In this document: piece by piece, positions 41,501 through 50,185 of the stretch
Numbering within the stretch: position 1 is the stretch's first letter
How the letters are laid out: each line of letters opens with the position of its first letter
Assembly (NCBI RefSeq): GCF_022829545.1
Contig: NZ_JAKSYM010000410.1
Span: forward strand, 62,001 to 126,000
Source of the DNA: Methylobacterium sp. J-030
Lineage (GTDB): Bacteria; Pseudomonadota; Alphaproteobacteria; Rhizobiales; Beijerinckiaceae
Direction of reading: 5' to 3'
Length of the DNA: 64,000 bases
Program-made: the position numbers and the translations under genes
The notes under the pieces: generated by a model
What the model saw: the letters and a program-made list of their open reading frames with translations, nothing else
What the model was told of the DNA's origin: nothing
Database searches by the model: none

Positions 41501-42306
41501 AGACCCCGCCGCGCCTGATCCGGCGGACGCGGACGTCCGCGGCCGGACGCCGGGCGGGCGTGCTCCTGCAGCGGCTGGCGCTGCTCGCCCTGGCGCTGGC
41601 CGCGTGGCAGCTCGGATCGCTGCACGCGCCGAGCTTCGTCCTGCCGAGCCCCGCGCGGGTCTGGCACGCGTGGCTCGGCCTCGTCGCCACGCCGAGCTTC
41701 GCCGCCGATCTCGGCATCACGTTGGGCCGGATCGGCGCCGGCCTCGCCTTCGCGGCCCTCGTGGGCCTGCCGCTCGGCCTGCTGCTCGGCGCCAGCCCCC
41801 GCCTCGGCCGGTTCTTCGAGCCGGTGCTGACAGTGACCAACACCGTCTCGTCCGCGATCTGGGCGATCTTCGCGCTGATCTGGTTCGGTCTCTCGAACTG
41901 GACCACGATCTTCGTGGTGTTCATGACCGCGATGCCGCTGATCCTGACCAACGTCTGGCAGGGCACGCGCACAGTCAGCGCCGAGCACCTCGAACTCGCC
42001 CGCACCTTCCGCATGCCGCGCCACAAGGTGCTGACCAAGATCTACCTGCCGACGATCCTGCCCGCCTTCTTCGCGGGGGCGCGCCTCGCCATCGGGTTCG
42101 GAGCCCGGGTCGTGCTCGTGGCGGAGTCGCTCGGGGCGAGCAGCGGCATCGGCTACCGCCTGCGACAGGCGGCGGACCTCGTCCAGACCGATCAGGTCTT
42201 CGCCTGGACCCTCACCCTCGTCGCCCTGATGATCGGGCTCGAGACGCTCGTCCTGAAGCCGGTCGAGCAGCGCCTGTTCGTCTGGAAGAAGGCGGCGCAG
42301 CCGTGA
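41491..42306 (+). CDS. ABC transporter permease (nitrate/taurine family)
   Basis: A 271-residue membrane protein with about six helices and the EAA loop LELARTFRMPRHKVLTKIYLPTILPAFFAGARLAIGFGARVVLVAESLG. It overlaps the ATPase by ten bases. The N-terminal LVKTPPRLIRRTRTSAAGRRAG is basic and cytoplasmic. Confidence 0.92.
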   Translation: MLVKTPPRLIRRTRTSAAGRRAGVLLQRLALLALALAAWQLGSLHAPSFVLPSPARVWHAWLGLVATPSFAADLGITLGRIGAGLAFAALVGLPLGLLLGASPRLGRFFEPVLTVTNTVSSAIWAIFALIWFGLSNWTTIFVVFMTAMPLILTNVWQGTRTVSAEHLELARTFRMPRHKVLTKIYLPTILPAFFAGARLAIGFGARVVLVAESLGASSGIGYRLRQAADLVQTDQVFAWTLTLVALMIGLETLVLKPVEQRLFVWKKAAQP

Positions 42307-42370
42307 CGGCCGGCGCCGCGCGGGGACACGCCCGCCCAACGCCCTCCCATCCGCCGTCCTGGAGAACGCC

Positions 42371-43351
42371 TTGAACCGGATCCGCGTCCTCGCCGCCGCC
42401 GCGCTCTACGCGATCGGCCTGCCCGGCCTCGCGCGCGCCGAGACGGTGCGCATCGGCTACTGGAGCTCCGGCATCAGCCTCGGCTTCGGCGCCGTGCTGG
42501 AGGCCGGCAAGTTCATGGAGGCGGAGGGCCTGACGGCCGAGTACGTCAAGTTCCCGGACGTGAACGCGCCGACCAAGGCCATGGCGGCTGGGGCGATCGA
42601 TTTCGCGATCGCGGCGAGCGCGGGGACGGCGCTGAGCGTCACCGCCGACGGGCTGCCGATGAGCATCGTCCTGGCGACCCAGGTGGCCGAGCTCGACTTC
42701 GTCGTCCCGGCGGACTCTCCGATCCAGACGATGGCCGACCTCAGGGGCAAGAAGATCGGCACCTCGCCGGCCGGCAGCGGCACCGCCGCCATCGCGGCGG
42801 CGATCCTGGAGACCAATTACGGCCTCAAGCCCGCGGATTACCAGGCGGTGCCCGGCAACGATTCCCGGCTGGCGCAATTCCTCGTCCAGAAGGACATCGA
42901 CGCGGCGGCGCTGCGCACGGTGACCCTGGCGCTCCTGCCGGACGTCAAGCTGCGCCGGCTCGGCACCGTCCGCGCCGAGTGGAAGCGCCTCACCGAGCAG
43001 GACGCGCCGCCGGTCCTCGGCGTCGGCCTGATGCGCAACGCCTGGATGGCAGAGAACCCCGATGCGCCCGCCAGGGTCGTGGCCGCGATGCGCAAGGCCT
43101 ACGCCTTCGGTCAGGCCGACAAGCCCGGCGTGGCCAAGATCCTGAAGGCGGCCGCGAACCTGAGCGACGCCGACGCCGCGGCCTACGCCAGCCTCTGGGA
43201 CGGCATCTACACGGTCAGCCTGGAGCCCGCCGACATCGCCTCGCTGAAGCGGGAGTTCGACGTGTTCAAGGCGGTCGGCGTCGTTCAGGGCAGCCTGCCG
43301 GACGCGGCCCTGGTTCCCGGGCCCTACGAGCGGTCGAAGACGATCCCGTAG
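42371..43351 (+). CDS. ABC transporter substrate-binding protein, NMT1 type
   Basis: A 326-residue periplasmic protein with signal peptide (MNRIRVLAAAALYAIGLPGLARA) and the NMT1-like core: VRIGYWSSGISLGFGAVLEAGKFMEAEGL, AGAIDFAIAASAGTAL and LRGKKIGTSPAGSGTAAIAAAIL. It uses a TTG start at 42371, which explains why it could be missed. 64 bases separate it from the permease. Its ligand is unknown; neighbouring amidase and acyl-CoA genes suggest an amide or acid. Confidence 0.85.
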   Translation: MNRIRVLAAAALYAIGLPGLARAETVRIGYWSSGISLGFGAVLEAGKFMEAEGLTAEYVKFPDVNAPTKAMAAGAIDFAIAASAGTALSVTADGLPMSIVLATQVAELDFVVPADSPIQTMADLRGKKIGTSPAGSGTAAIAAAILETNYGLKPADYQAVPGNDSRLAQFLVQKDIDAAALRTVTLALLPDVKLRRLGTVRAEWKRLTEQDAPPVLGVGLMRNAWMAENPDAPARVVAAMRKAYAFGQADKPGVAKILKAAANLSDADAAAYASLWDGIYTVSLEPADIASLKREFDVFKAVGVVQGSLPDAALVPGPYERSKTIP

Positions 43352-43382
43352 GCTTTCCAACCTGTCGAAGAGGGTTTCCACG

Positions 43383-44399
43383 ATGGCTCAGACGATGAAG
43401 GCACTCGTGCTGGAGGCACACGGCGACATCGACACGCTGAAGGTGGTCGACGACTATCCGAAGCCGTCCCCCGGCCCGGGCGAAGTCCTGATCCGCGTCG
43501 GCGCGTCCGCGTTCAACTACCACGACGTGTTCACCGTGAAGGGCATGCCGGGCATCAAGGTGCCGATGCCGGTGGTGATCGGCCTCGACATGGCCGGCCA
43601 GATCGTCGAGCTCGGCGCGGGCGTCACGGAGTGGCACGTGGGCGACCGGGTGCTGGTCAACCCGCTCAACAGGGCCAAGGGCCTGATGGGCGAGATGCTC
43701 GACGGCGGCATGGCCGAGTACTGCCGGGTCTCGACGGGCCAGCTCATCGCGATGCCGCCGGACGTCGGCTACGCGGACGCCGCCTCCCTGCCGGTTGCCT
43801 ACGGCACCGCCCACCGCATGCTGATCACCCACGCCACCGTGAAGGCCGGCGACACGGTCCTGATCCTCGGCGCCAGCGGCGGCGTCGGCACCGGCTGCGT
43901 GATGCTGGCCAAGCAGCTCGGCGCCGAGGTCATCGCCTGCGCGGGCAGCGCGGAGAAGATGGCGGCCCTGACGGCGCTCGGGGCCGACCACGTCGTGAAT
44001 TACCGCGAGACCGACTTCTCCAAGTGGGCGATCCAGCACTACGGCAAGCCGCAGCGCCGGACCTACGAGGGCGGTGTCGACGTGGTGATCAACTTCACCG
44101 GCGGCGACACCTGGGTGCCCTCGCTCAAGTGCCTGAAGCGCGGCGGCACGCTGCTCGTCTGCGGCGCGACCGCGGGGCACGATCCCAAGGAGGATCTGCG
44201 CTACATCTGGAGCTTCGAGCTCAAGGTGATCGGCTCGAACAGCTTCTACGACGACGACCTGTCGGCCCTGATGGACATGATCCAGGCCGGCACGCTGAAG
44301 CCGACCATCGACAAGGTCCTGCCCCTCGAGGCGGCGGCCGAGGGCCTGCGGATGATCCGCGACCGCGAGGTCATGGGCAAGATCGTCGTCACCCCCTGA
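43383..44399 (+). CDS. Zinc-type alcohol dehydrogenase/quinone oxidoreductase family (MDR)
   Basis: A 338-residue medium-chain dehydrogenase. The N-terminal catalytic domain has PGEVLIRVGASAFNYHDVFTVKGMPG and VIGLDMAGQIVELGAGV; the NAD(P) domain has GASGGVGTGCVMLAKQLGAEVIACAGS. Classical Zn ligands of alcohol dehydrogenase are not complete (no Cys-cluster for structural zinc), so it may be a zinc-free reductase. It is preceded by a GAAGAGGG ribosome site and starts the operon 43383-47213. Confidence 0.88.
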   Translation: MAQTMKALVLEAHGDIDTLKVVDDYPKPSPGPGEVLIRVGASAFNYHDVFTVKGMPGIKVPMPVVIGLDMAGQIVELGAGVTEWHVGDRVLVNPLNRAKGLMGEMLDGGMAEYCRVSTGQLIAMPPDVGYADAASLPVAYGTAHRMLITHATVKAGDTVLILGASGGVGTGCVMLAKQLGAEVIACAGSAEKMAALTALGADHVVNYRETDFSKWAIQHYGKPQRRTYEGGVDVVINFTGGDTWVPSLKCLKRGGTLLVCGATAGHDPKEDLRYIWSFELKVIGSNSFYDDDLSALMDMIQAGTLKPTIDKVLPLEAAAEGLRMIRDREVMGKIVVTP

Positions 44400-44464
44400 G
44401 ACCGCCCGAGGCCGGCCCGCCGCGCGTCGCCGCCCCCAGTCCCGTCCGAGGAGATCCCGAAGCC

Positions 44465-44884
44465 ATGTCCGACACCCCCCTCAGCAAGGAGCAGGTCGAG
44501 GCGCTGCTGCTGCGCGGCCCGTTCCACCAGTGGCTCGGCCTCTCCGTCGTCGCCGTCGGCGCGGGGACGATCGAGCTGAAGGCGACGTGGCGGCCGGAAT
44601 GGGTCGTCAACGCCGAGCGCGGCTACGTGCACGGCGGCATCCTGGCGACGCTCGTCGACCTCACCGCCGACTGGGCGCTGGTCTCCAGGACCGGCCGGGG
44701 CGTCCCCACCGTGGACCTGCGGGTCGACTACCACCGCGCCGCGATGCAGGGTGATCTCACCTGCCGCGGCACGGTGGTGAAGTTCGGCAACCAGCTCTCG
44801 GTGGCCGAGGCGCAGATCCTCGACGAGGCGGGCCGCCTGCTCGCGAGCGGTCGCGGCGTCTACATGACGGCGCCGGCGAAATGA
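44465..44884 (+). CDS. PaaI-type hotdog-fold thioesterase
   Basis: A 139-residue hotdog protein with FHQWLGLSVVAVGAGTIELKATW, YVHGGILATLVDLTADWAL (the HGG and catalytic Asp region) and VDLRVDYHRAAMQGDLTCRGTVVK. PaaI-type enzymes hydrolyse aryl- or acyl-CoA thioesters. It comes after the MDR dehydrogenase and its stop overlaps the next gene (ATGA). Confidence 0.88.
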   Translation: MSDTPLSKEQVEALLLRGPFHQWLGLSVVAVGAGTIELKATWRPEWVVNAERGYVHGGILATLVDLTADWALVSRTGRGVPTVDLRVDYHRAAMQGDLTCRGTVVKFGNQLSVAEAQILDEAGRLLASGRGVYMTAPAK

Positions 44885-45693
44885 CGGCGCCCCACCCCGT
44901 CGCCCCGGCGGACGGGACCCTCGACCACGTGGTGATCAACGTGCGGCGGCGGATGGACGAGGCGGCGGACCTGTTCGCCGCCCTCGGCTTCCGGCTCACG
45001 CCCCGCGGCCACCACTCGCTGGGCTCCATCAACCACCTGATGATGACGCCGGGCCCCTACTTGGAACTCGTGGGCGTGCCCGAGACCGGCCCGCAGCGGC
45101 CGGATGTCCTGGAGAGCCCGTCCGGCCTGAACGGGCTCGTCGTCGCGAGCCGGGACGCCGACGCGACCCATGCGCGGCTGGCGGCGGCGGGGCTCGCGGC
45201 CGGGCCGCCCGTCGCCTTCTCGCGCCCGGTCACCGTCGCGGGCCGCGAGGACGCGGCCCGGTTCCGCACGGTGCGGGTGCCGGCCGACCGGTTCCCGGCC
45301 GGCCGCCTCTACCATTGCGAACACCTGACCCCGGATCTCGTCTGGCGCCCCGAATGGCTCGACCATCCGAACGGTTTCTCGGGGATCGACGCGCTCACGA
45401 TCGAGAGCCCGGCGCCGGAGGCCGACGCGGCCCTCTACGCGGCCGCGAGTTTCGCCCCGGCCGAGGCCGCGGGCGGCGTCTGGACCCTCCGGCTCGGGGA
45501 GATGCGGGTCGCGATCGTGCCGGGGCCGGCCGCCCGCTTCGCCGCCCTGGCCCTGCGCTTCCGCGGCCTCGACGCCCTCGAGGCCCGCGCGGCCGCCCTC
45601 CCGGAGGCGGCCTGGGTCCGGCACGGGCCGGACGCGGCCGAGCTGACGCTGCCGGCCTTCGGCCTGCGTCTCGCCTGCCGGGCGGCCCCATGA
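44881..45693 (+). CDS. Glyoxalase-like domain protein (VOC superfamily)
   Basis: A 270-residue protein of the VOC superfamily, glyoxalase-like (PF13468) type: DGTLDHVVINVRRRMDEAADLFAALGFRLTPRGHHSLGSINHLMM and PGPYLELVGVPE open the domain; the second half repeats the pattern with DALTIESPAPEADAAL. Function unknown. It is coupled at both ends by ATGA overlaps to a thioesterase and an acyl-CoA synthetase, so it probably works on a CoA-linked compound. Confidence 0.8.
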   Translation: MTAPHPVAPADGTLDHVVINVRRRMDEAADLFAALGFRLTPRGHHSLGSINHLMMTPGPYLELVGVPETGPQRPDVLESPSGLNGLVVASRDADATHARLAAAGLAAGPPVAFSRPVTVAGREDAARFRTVRVPADRFPAGRLYHCEHLTPDLVWRPEWLDHPNGFSGIDALTIESPAPEADAALYAAASFAPAEAAGGVWTLRLGEMRVAIVPGPAARFAALALRFRGLDALEARAAALPEAAWVRHGPDAAELTLPAFGLRLACRAAP

Positions 45694-47213
45694 CGCGCCC
45701 GGCCACAGGTCCGACCAATCTCGGCGATCTCGTCGACCGGTCCGGGCCGCCGGACCGGCCGCTCATCATCGGGGTCACCCCCGATGCCGAGCCCGAGGTG
45801 ATGACCCGCGCCCGCCTCGACGCGATGGCCGACGCCTTCGCCCGCGGCCTCGTGCGCGGCGGGATCGCGCGCGGCGCGCGGGTCGCGATCCTCTCGGCCA
45901 ACCGGCCCGACACCGTCGCCGCACTGCTCGGCGCGATGCGGGCCGGCGTGGTCCCGGTCCCGGTCAATCACAAGTTCCCGCCGGCCACGATCGCCGCCGT
46001 GCTCGCCGATTGCGGCGCGCGCCTCGTGCTCTGCGACGGTCCGCGCCGGGCGATGCTGGCGCGCTTCGGCGCGCAGGTCCCGGTCGCCGGGTTCGACGAT
46101 GACGGGCCGGAGGGTTTGGCGGCCTGGCTCGATCCCGGGCCGTTCGCGCCGGTCGTGCCCGAGCCCGACGAGGCGGCGCTGGTCCTCTACACGTCCGGCT
46201 CCACGGGCCGGCCGAAGGGCGTGCGCCTCAGCCATGCCAGCCACCTCTGGGTGGCCCGGACCCGCGCCGCGGAGACGGACCTGCGCGACGACCGGTTGCT
46301 GGTCGCGGCGCCGCTCTATCACATGAACGCCCTCGCCCTGGCGCTCCTCGTCTGCGCGGCCGGCGCCACGATGGTGCTGCTGCCGCAATTCGAGGCGCGG
46401 GCCTACATCGCGGCGATCGACCGCCAGAGCTGCACGTGGCTCACCGCCGTGCCGCCGATGATCGCCATGATGCTGCGGGAGCAGGATCTCCTGGCGGCGG
46501 CCGACCTCACCGGCGTGCGCACGGTGCGGATGGGCTCGGCGCCGGTCAACGACGCGCTCGCCCGGCAGATCCGGGCGCTGCTGCCGAACGCCCGCATCCT
46601 CAACGCCTACGGGACCACCGAGGGCGGCCCGGTCGTGTTCGGCGACCATCCCGACGGCCTGCCGACGCCGGTCGCCTCGGTCGGCGCGCCGCATCCCCAG
46701 GTCGCGTTGCGCCTCGTCGGGCCGGACGCGCCGGAGACGGGCGTCCTGCAGATGCGCAGCCCCGCGATCATGCTGGGCTACCATGACCGGCCGGACGTGC
46801 CCGTGCCGATCACGGCGGACGGGTTCTACGACACCGGCGACGTGTTCCGCCGCGACGCGGACGGGTTCTTCTATTTCCTCGGCCGAACCGACGACATGTT
46901 CGTCTCGGGCGGCGAGAACATCTTCCCCGGCGAGGTCGAGCTGGTGCTGGAGCGCCACCCCGCGGTGCTCCAGGCCTGCGTGGTGCCCGTGGCGGATTCC
47001 ATCAAAGGCACCAAGCCGGTCGCCTTCGTGGTCCGCAGGCCGGGCAGCGGGGTCGACGAGGCCGCCCTCAAGGCGCACGTGCTCGCCAACGCGCCGGCCT
47101 ACCAGCACCCGCGCCGGGTCTGGTTCGTCGAGGCGCTGCCGCTCGCCTCGACCAGCAAGATCGACCGCGCGGCCCTGCGCCTGCGCGCCGAAGAGGCCGT
47201 CGGCGCCCGGTGA
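45690..47213 (+). CDS. AMP-dependent acyl-CoA synthetase/ligase
   Basis: A 507-residue adenylating enzyme of the ANL superfamily. It has the P-loop LVLYTSGSTGRPKGVRLSH, the motif LNAYGTTEGGP, the YDTGDVFRRDADGFFYFLGRTDD hinge and the C-terminal catalytic Lys in STSKIDR. It makes an acyl-AMP and transfers the acyl group to CoA. It closes an operon of dehydrogenase, thioesterase and glyoxalase-like genes; an aromatic or medium-chain acid is a plausible substrate. Confidence 0.92.
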   Translation: MTRPATGPTNLGDLVDRSGPPDRPLIIGVTPDAEPEVMTRARLDAMADAFARGLVRGGIARGARVAILSANRPDTVAALLGAMRAGVVPVPVNHKFPPATIAAVLADCGARLVLCDGPRRAMLARFGAQVPVAGFDDDGPEGLAAWLDPGPFAPVVPEPDEAALVLYTSGSTGRPKGVRLSHASHLWVARTRAAETDLRDDRLLVAAPLYHMNALALALLVCAAGATMVLLPQFEARAYIAAIDRQSCTWLTAVPPMIAMMLREQDLLAAADLTGVRTVRMGSAPVNDALARQIRALLPNARILNAYGTTEGGPVVFGDHPDGLPTPVASVGAPHPQVALRLVGPDAPETGVLQMRSPAIMLGYHDRPDVPVPITADGFYDTGDVFRRDADGFFYFLGRTDDMFVSGGENIFPGEVELVLERHPAVLQACVVPVADSIKGTKPVAFVVRRPGSGVDEAALKAHVLANAPAYQHPRRVWFVEALPLASTSKIDRAALRLRAEEAVGAR

Positions 47214-47343
47214 CCGGCGGCGGGAACAGACCTTGCAGGTTGTGTTCGCGTGGAATGCGCCCTCGCGGAAGGCGGCCTCGCGCAGAAAGCCGCCCGGCGC
47301 GCCCATCCCCGCCCGCCTGACCCGGAAAGCCAGGAGTGCCCCC

Positions 47344-48939
47344 ATGCTGCGACGAACCTTCCTCGGCGGTGCCGCCGCCACGGCCGCCGCGCCCTTCCTG
47401 CCGGCCCGCCCGGCCCTGGCCCAGGGCGGCCGGGCGAGCGTCCTGCGCTTCGTGCCGCAATCCGACCTGACCATCGTCGATCCGGTGACGACCACGGCCT
47501 ACGTCACGCGCAACCACGCGCTGATGGTGTTCGACCAGCTCTACGGCCTCGACGCGCAGCTCACGCCGCAGCCGCAGATGGTCGAGGGGCACACGGTCGA
47601 GGATGACGGGCGGCGCTGGACCTTCCGGCTGCGCGAGGGGCTGAAGTTCCACGACGGCGAGCCGGTGCGGGGCCGCGACTGCGTCGCGTCGATCCGGCGC
47701 TGGGCGCAGCGCGACAGCCTGGGGCAGGCCCTGATGGCGCGCACCGACGCCCTGGAGGCGCCGGACGACCGGACCTTCGTCATCCGCCTGAAGCGGCCCT
47801 ACGGGCTGATGCTCGAGACCCTGGCGAAGCTCGGTCCGCCGGTCCTCGTCATCATGCCGGAGCGCCTCGCCGCCACCGACCCGGCCCAGCAGATCCCCGA
47901 GCTGATCGGCTCCGGGCCGTTCCGGTTCAACACCAAGGAGCGGCTCGTGGGTGCCCGCGTGGTCTACGACCGCAATCCGGACTACCGGCCCCGCGAGAGC
48001 GGCCCCGTATCCTGGGTGGCGGGGCCGAAGCGGGTCCATTTCGAGCGGGTCGAGTGGCAGGTCATGCCGGATCCCGGCACCGCGGCCGCCGCCCTCCAGA
48101 ACGGCGAGGTCGACTGGTGGGAGAACCCGATCAGCGATCTCGTGCCGACGCTGCAGGCCAGCCCGCAGATCGCCACGCAGCTCGCCTCGACGCTCGGAAA
48201 CCTCGGCACCGGCGTCATGAACCACCTCTATCCGCCCTTCGACAAGCCCGCGGTCCGGCGCGTGGTCCTCGAGGCCCTGTCCCAGGCGGACTTCATGGCG
48301 GCGGCGGCCGGCGACGATCCCAAGCTGTGGCGCAAGGATGTCGGCCTGTTCACGCCGGGGACCGCCATGGCCACCGATGCCGGGCTCGACGTGCTCACCC
48401 GGCCCCGCGATCTCGCCAAGGCCAAGCGCGACCTCGTGGCGGCCGGCTACGGGGGCGAGCGCGTCGTGCTGATGTCGACGAGCGAGAATCCCGTGCTCGG
48501 CGCCCTCGGCGAGATCATGCACGACCTGCTCCAGCGCCTCGGGATGAACGTGCAGTACGTCGTGTCCGACTGGGGCACCCTCGTCACGCGCCGCGCCAGC
48601 AAGGCGCCCCCCGATCAGGGCGGCTGGAACATCTTCAACACCACCTGGACCGGCCTCGACATGGCCAATCCGGTCGTGGAGCAGGTCCTGCGCTGCGGCG
48701 GTCCGAAGGGCTTCTTCGGCTGGCCGGACCTGCCCGAACTGGAGAGCCTGCGCGAGGCCTGGATCGAGGCGCCGGACCCGGCGGCGCGCAAGGCGATCGC
48801 GGCCAAGATGCAGACCCTGGCGATGCGCGACGTGCCGTACCTGCCGACCGGCCAGTACTTCTACCGGACGGCCTTCCGGCGCGACCTTCAGGACGTGGTC
48901 GACGGCCAGTTCGTCTTCTGGAACGCCCGCCGCGCCTGA
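47344..48939 (+). CDS. ABC transporter substrate-binding protein, family 5
   Basis: A 531-residue periplasmic protein with a twin-arginine signal (MLRRTFLGGAAATAAAPFLPARPALAQ). The family core includes VDPVTTTAYVTRNHALMVFDQLYGLDAQLTPQPQMVEG, LREGLKFHDGEPVRGRDCVASIRRW and RPYGLMLETL. It is clearly paralogous to the binding protein at 29488 (same FHDG.PV..DCVAS.RRW block and PYGL) and less so to that at 32890. It has no own permease, and stands 130 bases after the CoA synthetase. Confidence 0.9.
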   Translation: MLRRTFLGGAAATAAAPFLPARPALAQGGRASVLRFVPQSDLTIVDPVTTTAYVTRNHALMVFDQLYGLDAQLTPQPQMVEGHTVEDDGRRWTFRLREGLKFHDGEPVRGRDCVASIRRWAQRDSLGQALMARTDALEAPDDRTFVIRLKRPYGLMLETLAKLGPPVLVIMPERLAATDPAQQIPELIGSGPFRFNTKERLVGARVVYDRNPDYRPRESGPVSWVAGPKRVHFERVEWQVMPDPGTAAAALQNGEVDWWENPISDLVPTLQASPQIATQLASTLGNLGTGVMNHLYPPFDKPAVRRVVLEALSQADFMAAAAGDDPKLWRKDVGLFTPGTAMATDAGLDVLTRPRDLAKAKRDLVAAGYGGERVVLMSTSENPVLGALGEIMHDLLQRLGMNVQYVVSDWGTLVTRRASKAPPDQGGWNIFNTTWTGLDMANPVVEQVLRCGGPKGFFGWPDLPELESLREAWIEAPDPAARKAIAAKMQTLAMRDVPYLPTGQYFYRTAFRRDLQDVVDGQFVFWNARRA

Positions 48940-49194
48940 CGGGCAGCGTATCCGGGCCGTCCGTCGTGCTCCGGCGACGCGCCGTTGCCAAGGGCCCAGG
49001 CGCGCGAGCCTCGAATGCGCGAAGGCACAGGCCGAATTCTAAGACCACCTGCTGCCAATCGGATTGCCCCTCGGGCCGCGGAGATCGAGCAGGCGAGTTA
49101 CCACGCGCCCGATCTACATCGGGCTCCGCTCCGCCTCGAGGATGCATTCCGCCGTTCCAGTCAGGGCGTCGCGTCGGCCCGACATCGGGACTGT

Positions 49195-49789
49195 CGCCGC
49201 CGGTGAAGCCGATGCCGGCGGCCTTGCGCACCACACTGCGGACGCCATCGGAGCCGACGCGCCAGCGGCCCCGGAACGATCGGCCGCCGGCCTGGACGAC
49301 CACCGACCCATCGATCTGCGTGAAGCCTTCGTCACCCGCGCCTCGCAGGACCGCATCGCCCGTCGCCTCCACTCGCGTGGCCGGAACAGTCTCGATGCTC
49401 GCCAACTCCGCGGCGAGGCTGCTTACCGGGCCGGGCCGGCGGTCGGGCCAGCGCGCGGTATCGATCCGGTCGTGGAAGAAGTGGATGCCGGCGAAGTGAC
49501 CGCCCGGAGGGCGGGCTTGCGTTCGGAAATGCGCCGTTCCGGGCGTGGCGAGGCTGGCCGCGCAGGCCGCGATCGCGTCCAACAGACCGCGGCGGTCGAG
49601 GCTTTCGATCGTCGGGACGGACAGGCCGCGCAGCCCGAACGGCGCGCGCTTCAGCGGCGCCGACGGATCACCCGCTCGTTCGAGGACCAGCACCGGGCAG
49701 CCGGGCAGAGATAGCGCGCAGGCGAGGAACAGGCCCATGGGACCGGCGCCGGCGATGATCGTGTCGTCGAGCGTGGTGGATGCGGACAT
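49195..49789 (-). pseudogene. Truncated FAD-dependent monooxygenase (N-terminal remnant)
   Basis: From ATG 49789, about 198 residues match the FAD monooxygenase (UbiH/PhzS-like) N-terminus: TIIAGAGPMGLFLACALSLPG, VLVLERAGDPS, GLSVPTIESLDRRGLL, and WRVGSDGVRSVVRKAAGIGFTGG. The catalytic C-terminal half that follows in the family is absent; the frame continues only as antisense of the preceding gene. The nucleotide-binding parts are well preserved, so the loss looks fairly recent. A full-length FAD monooxygenase lies close by on the other strand (50186). Confidence 0.75.
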
Positions 49790-50185
49790 GGTCGGGCTCC
49801 AGGGTCGTTGTTCGACCGGAGCGTTTCCCGACACCGGGACCCGCGCGGACGAACGGGTGGACGCGCAAGGGCGTCCTTCGTTCGTCGCGGGGATCTGCGG
49901 CACGGGGCCAAAGACCAGAGCGTCCGTCACCGGAAGGACTTGGGCTTACCAGAACCAGTCTGCCTGTTCCGACATGGCCCGCTTGGCGCGAGAGCGACCG
50001 GGCGGCAACGCCCAAGCTATAGCGGCATGCGGCATCCTGGCACACAGACCGGCCAGAACTTATACACCAGTGTACGGTTATCGATCGGTCACAGCAGCAA
50101 AACCCGCGACGCCAGTTTCCCCATCACGCATCGCCAGCCCGGCGAGCGGATGATGCGTCGCGCGCTCAGACACCGGAGCCTTGCG
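49790..50185. other. Divergent intergenic region with TetR-type operator
   Basis: No gene is supported. The region contains TACAC (50063-50067) and GTGTA (50070-50074), the arms of a short palindrome with a 2-base centre, about 110 bases before the ATG of the TetX-like monooxygenase. Confidence 0.5.
50063..50074. promoter_or_regulatory. Candidate TetR-family operator TACAC-N2-GTGTA
   Basis: A 12-bp palindrome of a type often recognised by TetR repressors, upstream of the monooxygenase operon that ends with a TetR gene at 52413-53003. The link is inferred from this arrangement. Confidence 0.5.

Noticed and set aside
49114..49356. Continuation of the truncated FAD monooxygenase in another frame
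   Set aside because: The short second-frame peptide has no recognisable monooxygenase pattern, so a simple frameshift could not be shown.
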